A program made the translations under genes and the position numbers. The notes below the pieces were generated by a model that saw nothing but the letters and a program-made list of their open reading frames with translations, was not told where the DNA came from and made no database searches. Below are positions 62,521 through 64,000 of a stretch of 64,000 nt of DNA, piece after piece. The number at the start of each line of letters is the position of its first letter. Position 1 is the stretch's first letter. The DNA is from Porphyra umbilicalis (lineage: Eukaryota > Rhodophyta > Bangiophyceae > Bangiales > Bangiaceae): the NCBI GenBank assembly GCA_002049455.2, contig KV918783.1, forward strand, positions 1-64,000. Direction: 5' to 3'.

Positions 62521-63161
62521 GAGGGGGGCGCGGTCGGTGTCCCCAAGGGATGTACATAGCGCTGGTGCGAGACGTGGAGAGGTGGATGAGATGTGTAGTG
62601 TCCATCATGTCTTTTGTGTGCGTTTGCCATGAGTTTGGAAGATGTTTTGTCGCGAACAGTTCGAGACAAGGGCAAACCAGTGGTGTGCGGAACTCGATGC
62701 TCTCAACCGCAGTTGCACCAGGCGCATGGGGCGTGTGGCTTTGGGCGTTCCCAGTCTTCCACTGTCCACGGAACTTGTCCATGCGCTCCGCAAGGTGGTG
62801 GCGCAGCTCCCGCGAGACACTGGTATGCATCTACTCATGTGCTGGAGCGGCTCTTACCCAGAAGTCCACGCCCCTCGTGTTTGCCAAGCCGCCGGGCGTG
62901 TCGTCTGCCGTCGGCGCGAGCGCTCAGCACGTGCTGGGCAATGCCACCACGAGCAACGGTTCCGAGGATGGCGGGACGACAATCCCCCCGCGTACCGCTG
63001 AGTCATGAGGTCGCGGCGCCCGCTTGCCGCTGACATCCATCACCGGCCGGTCTGTGTAACGAGGCAGAGAAAAAGGCACAAAAAAATCATGTCAAACCCC
63101 CGTTCCCACATTCCCTCCCCCCTTCCTACCCCCCCGCCCCCGCCACACCCACCCCCCCCCC
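62521..63161. other. Intergenic between convergent genes, no gene seen
   Basis: 640 bp of mostly balanced composition between the one-helix protein stop and the homogentisate dioxygenase stop. Open frames here lack domains. Confidence 0.45.
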
Positions 63162-64000
63162 CTATGGCCGGCGCGGGTCAAAGCGGCTAACCAACCCCGC
63201 CCAACAGTCGAGGTAGTCGTCGTCCACGCACGGCCCCGACGCGGCCCAGTCGGTCAGCCGCAGCATCATGCACGACTCAAACATAAACGCGAGCCCGTCC
63301 CCGTCGGCCGCTTCCCCATCCTCCCCCGCCACGCCCACCCCCGGCGCCGGCGCAGCCGGCGGCCGCCCCATCCGCACGGGCACGTCCGGCGGCGCCGCCT
63401 CGGACGCGGCGTACGACACCGCGTCGGGCCCGTGCGGCGCGTGGTGCGGGTGCAACGACGCGGCGCCCGGCACAAAGCCGCCGTCCGCGTCCGCGTCCGC
63501 GTTCGCGTCGGCGCCGTCCCGCCCCCCCCCCGCCGCCTTGGCGTCGTACACCCCCCGGAGGAGCCCCATAAACTCGCTCATCCCGTTGCGGTGCAAGTAG
63601 GGCGCGCGGAGGGTGTGTTCGGCGACCGACCAGCGGGGTGGAAAGGCGACCACGTCGAGCACCGCCACCCCCGGCGCGGACCCCGACGGCACGGTGAGGA
63701 CCGTAAAGACGGACGGGTCGAGGTGGTCGTACCGCACCGCATTGACGGGGCAGTAGTCGGCCAAGTCGTACGCGTAGGGCAGGTGGTTGCCGTGCCACGC
63801 GACCACGTCAAAGGGGGTGTGGCCGGCGCGGTAGGGGGCTTGCCAGAGCGCCCCACCGTATTTTTGGTAGAGCGTAAAGGGGGGGGGGGGGGGGGCGCCG
63901 CCCCGCCGTCACGGCCGCCGCCGCCGCTGCTGCTGCCGCCGCCGCCGCCGCTGCTGCTGCCGCCGCCGCCGCCGCTGCCGCAGCCGCCGCCGCCGCCGCC
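63162..64000 (-). CDS. HGD: Homogentisate 1,2-dioxygenase, 3' part
   Basis: C-terminal part only; the gene runs off the right edge. Clear blocks include FTLYQKYGGALW, HTPFDVVAWHGNHLPYAYDL, VRYDHLDPSVFTVLT, and the iron-binding region YLHRNGMSEFMGLLRGVYD (His and Glu ligands) followed by HHAPHGPD (third ligand His). It ends LDCWAGLVSRFDPRRP. The enzyme opens the ring of homogentisate in tyrosine breakdown; homogentisate is also the plastoquinone/tocopherol head-group precursor. A C/G homopolymer (63878-63895) and a Gly/Ser-coding GCC/GCT repeat (63911-64000) lie just upstream in the gene, so the frame at the window edge is uncertain. A spacer rich in Asp and Ala sits between the Glu and His ligands. 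Confidence 0.93.

Overview
The window is nuclear DNA of a very GC-rich, intron-poor photosynthetic eukaryote. Codons end almost always in G or C. Two genes look plastid-targeted for photosynthesis or plastid membranes (a one-helix light-harvesting-like protein and a PAP/fibrillin), and a third has a transit-peptide-like start. Only one host gene, UDP-glucose dehydrogenase, shows a clear spliceosomal intron. GC content, few introns, plastid genes and many LTR and TIR elements fit a bangiophyte red alga (Porphyra/Pyropia type); the genus is an inference.

Layout. 1-6.7 kb: the 3' part of a REJ/IPT membrane protein gene (+), converging on a plastid-type DUF2358/SOUL-like gene (-). 7.7-14.0 kb: a whole-looking, young Ty1/copia element. 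14-33 kb: a transposon graveyard. It holds PIF/Harbinger MITEs with TTA target duplications, a 19-bp minisatellite, four copies of a ~700-bp repeat (one carrying a solo LTR), a decayed autonomous-type Harbinger transposon with transposase and Myb-like genes, a Ty3/gypsy chromovirus remnant, two hAT-type elements (one with two nested 399-bp MITEs), and a 1.4-kb GGGCGTCGTCGTGG-type satellite. 33-64 kb: a gene-dense arm. In order it carries a Cyc8/Ssn6-type TPR corepressor (+), UDP-glucose 6-dehydrogenase (-), an S1-domain protein (-), a fused S-adenosylmethionine decarboxylase/ornithine-decarboxylase-like gene (-), a second S1-domain paralogue (-), a membrane-anchored methyltransferase-like gene (-), a plastid fibrillin (+), the NEDD8-activating enzyme subunit UBA3 (-), a one-helix protein (+), and the 3' part of homogentisate 1,2-dioxygenase (-).

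Most notable is the AdoMetDC-ODC fusion. The decarboxylase half keeps all its key residues, while the ODC half has lost the PLP-lysine and most of the PLP pocket. The fusion has the same domain order as the apicomplexan bifunctional enzyme but probably carries a dead, regulatory ODC domain. Two paralogous S1 proteins bracket it.

Many true coding regions change frame exactly at long G or C homopolymers. These gene models are therefore given as spans, and the breaks are treated as probable assembly errors, not as real gene loss.
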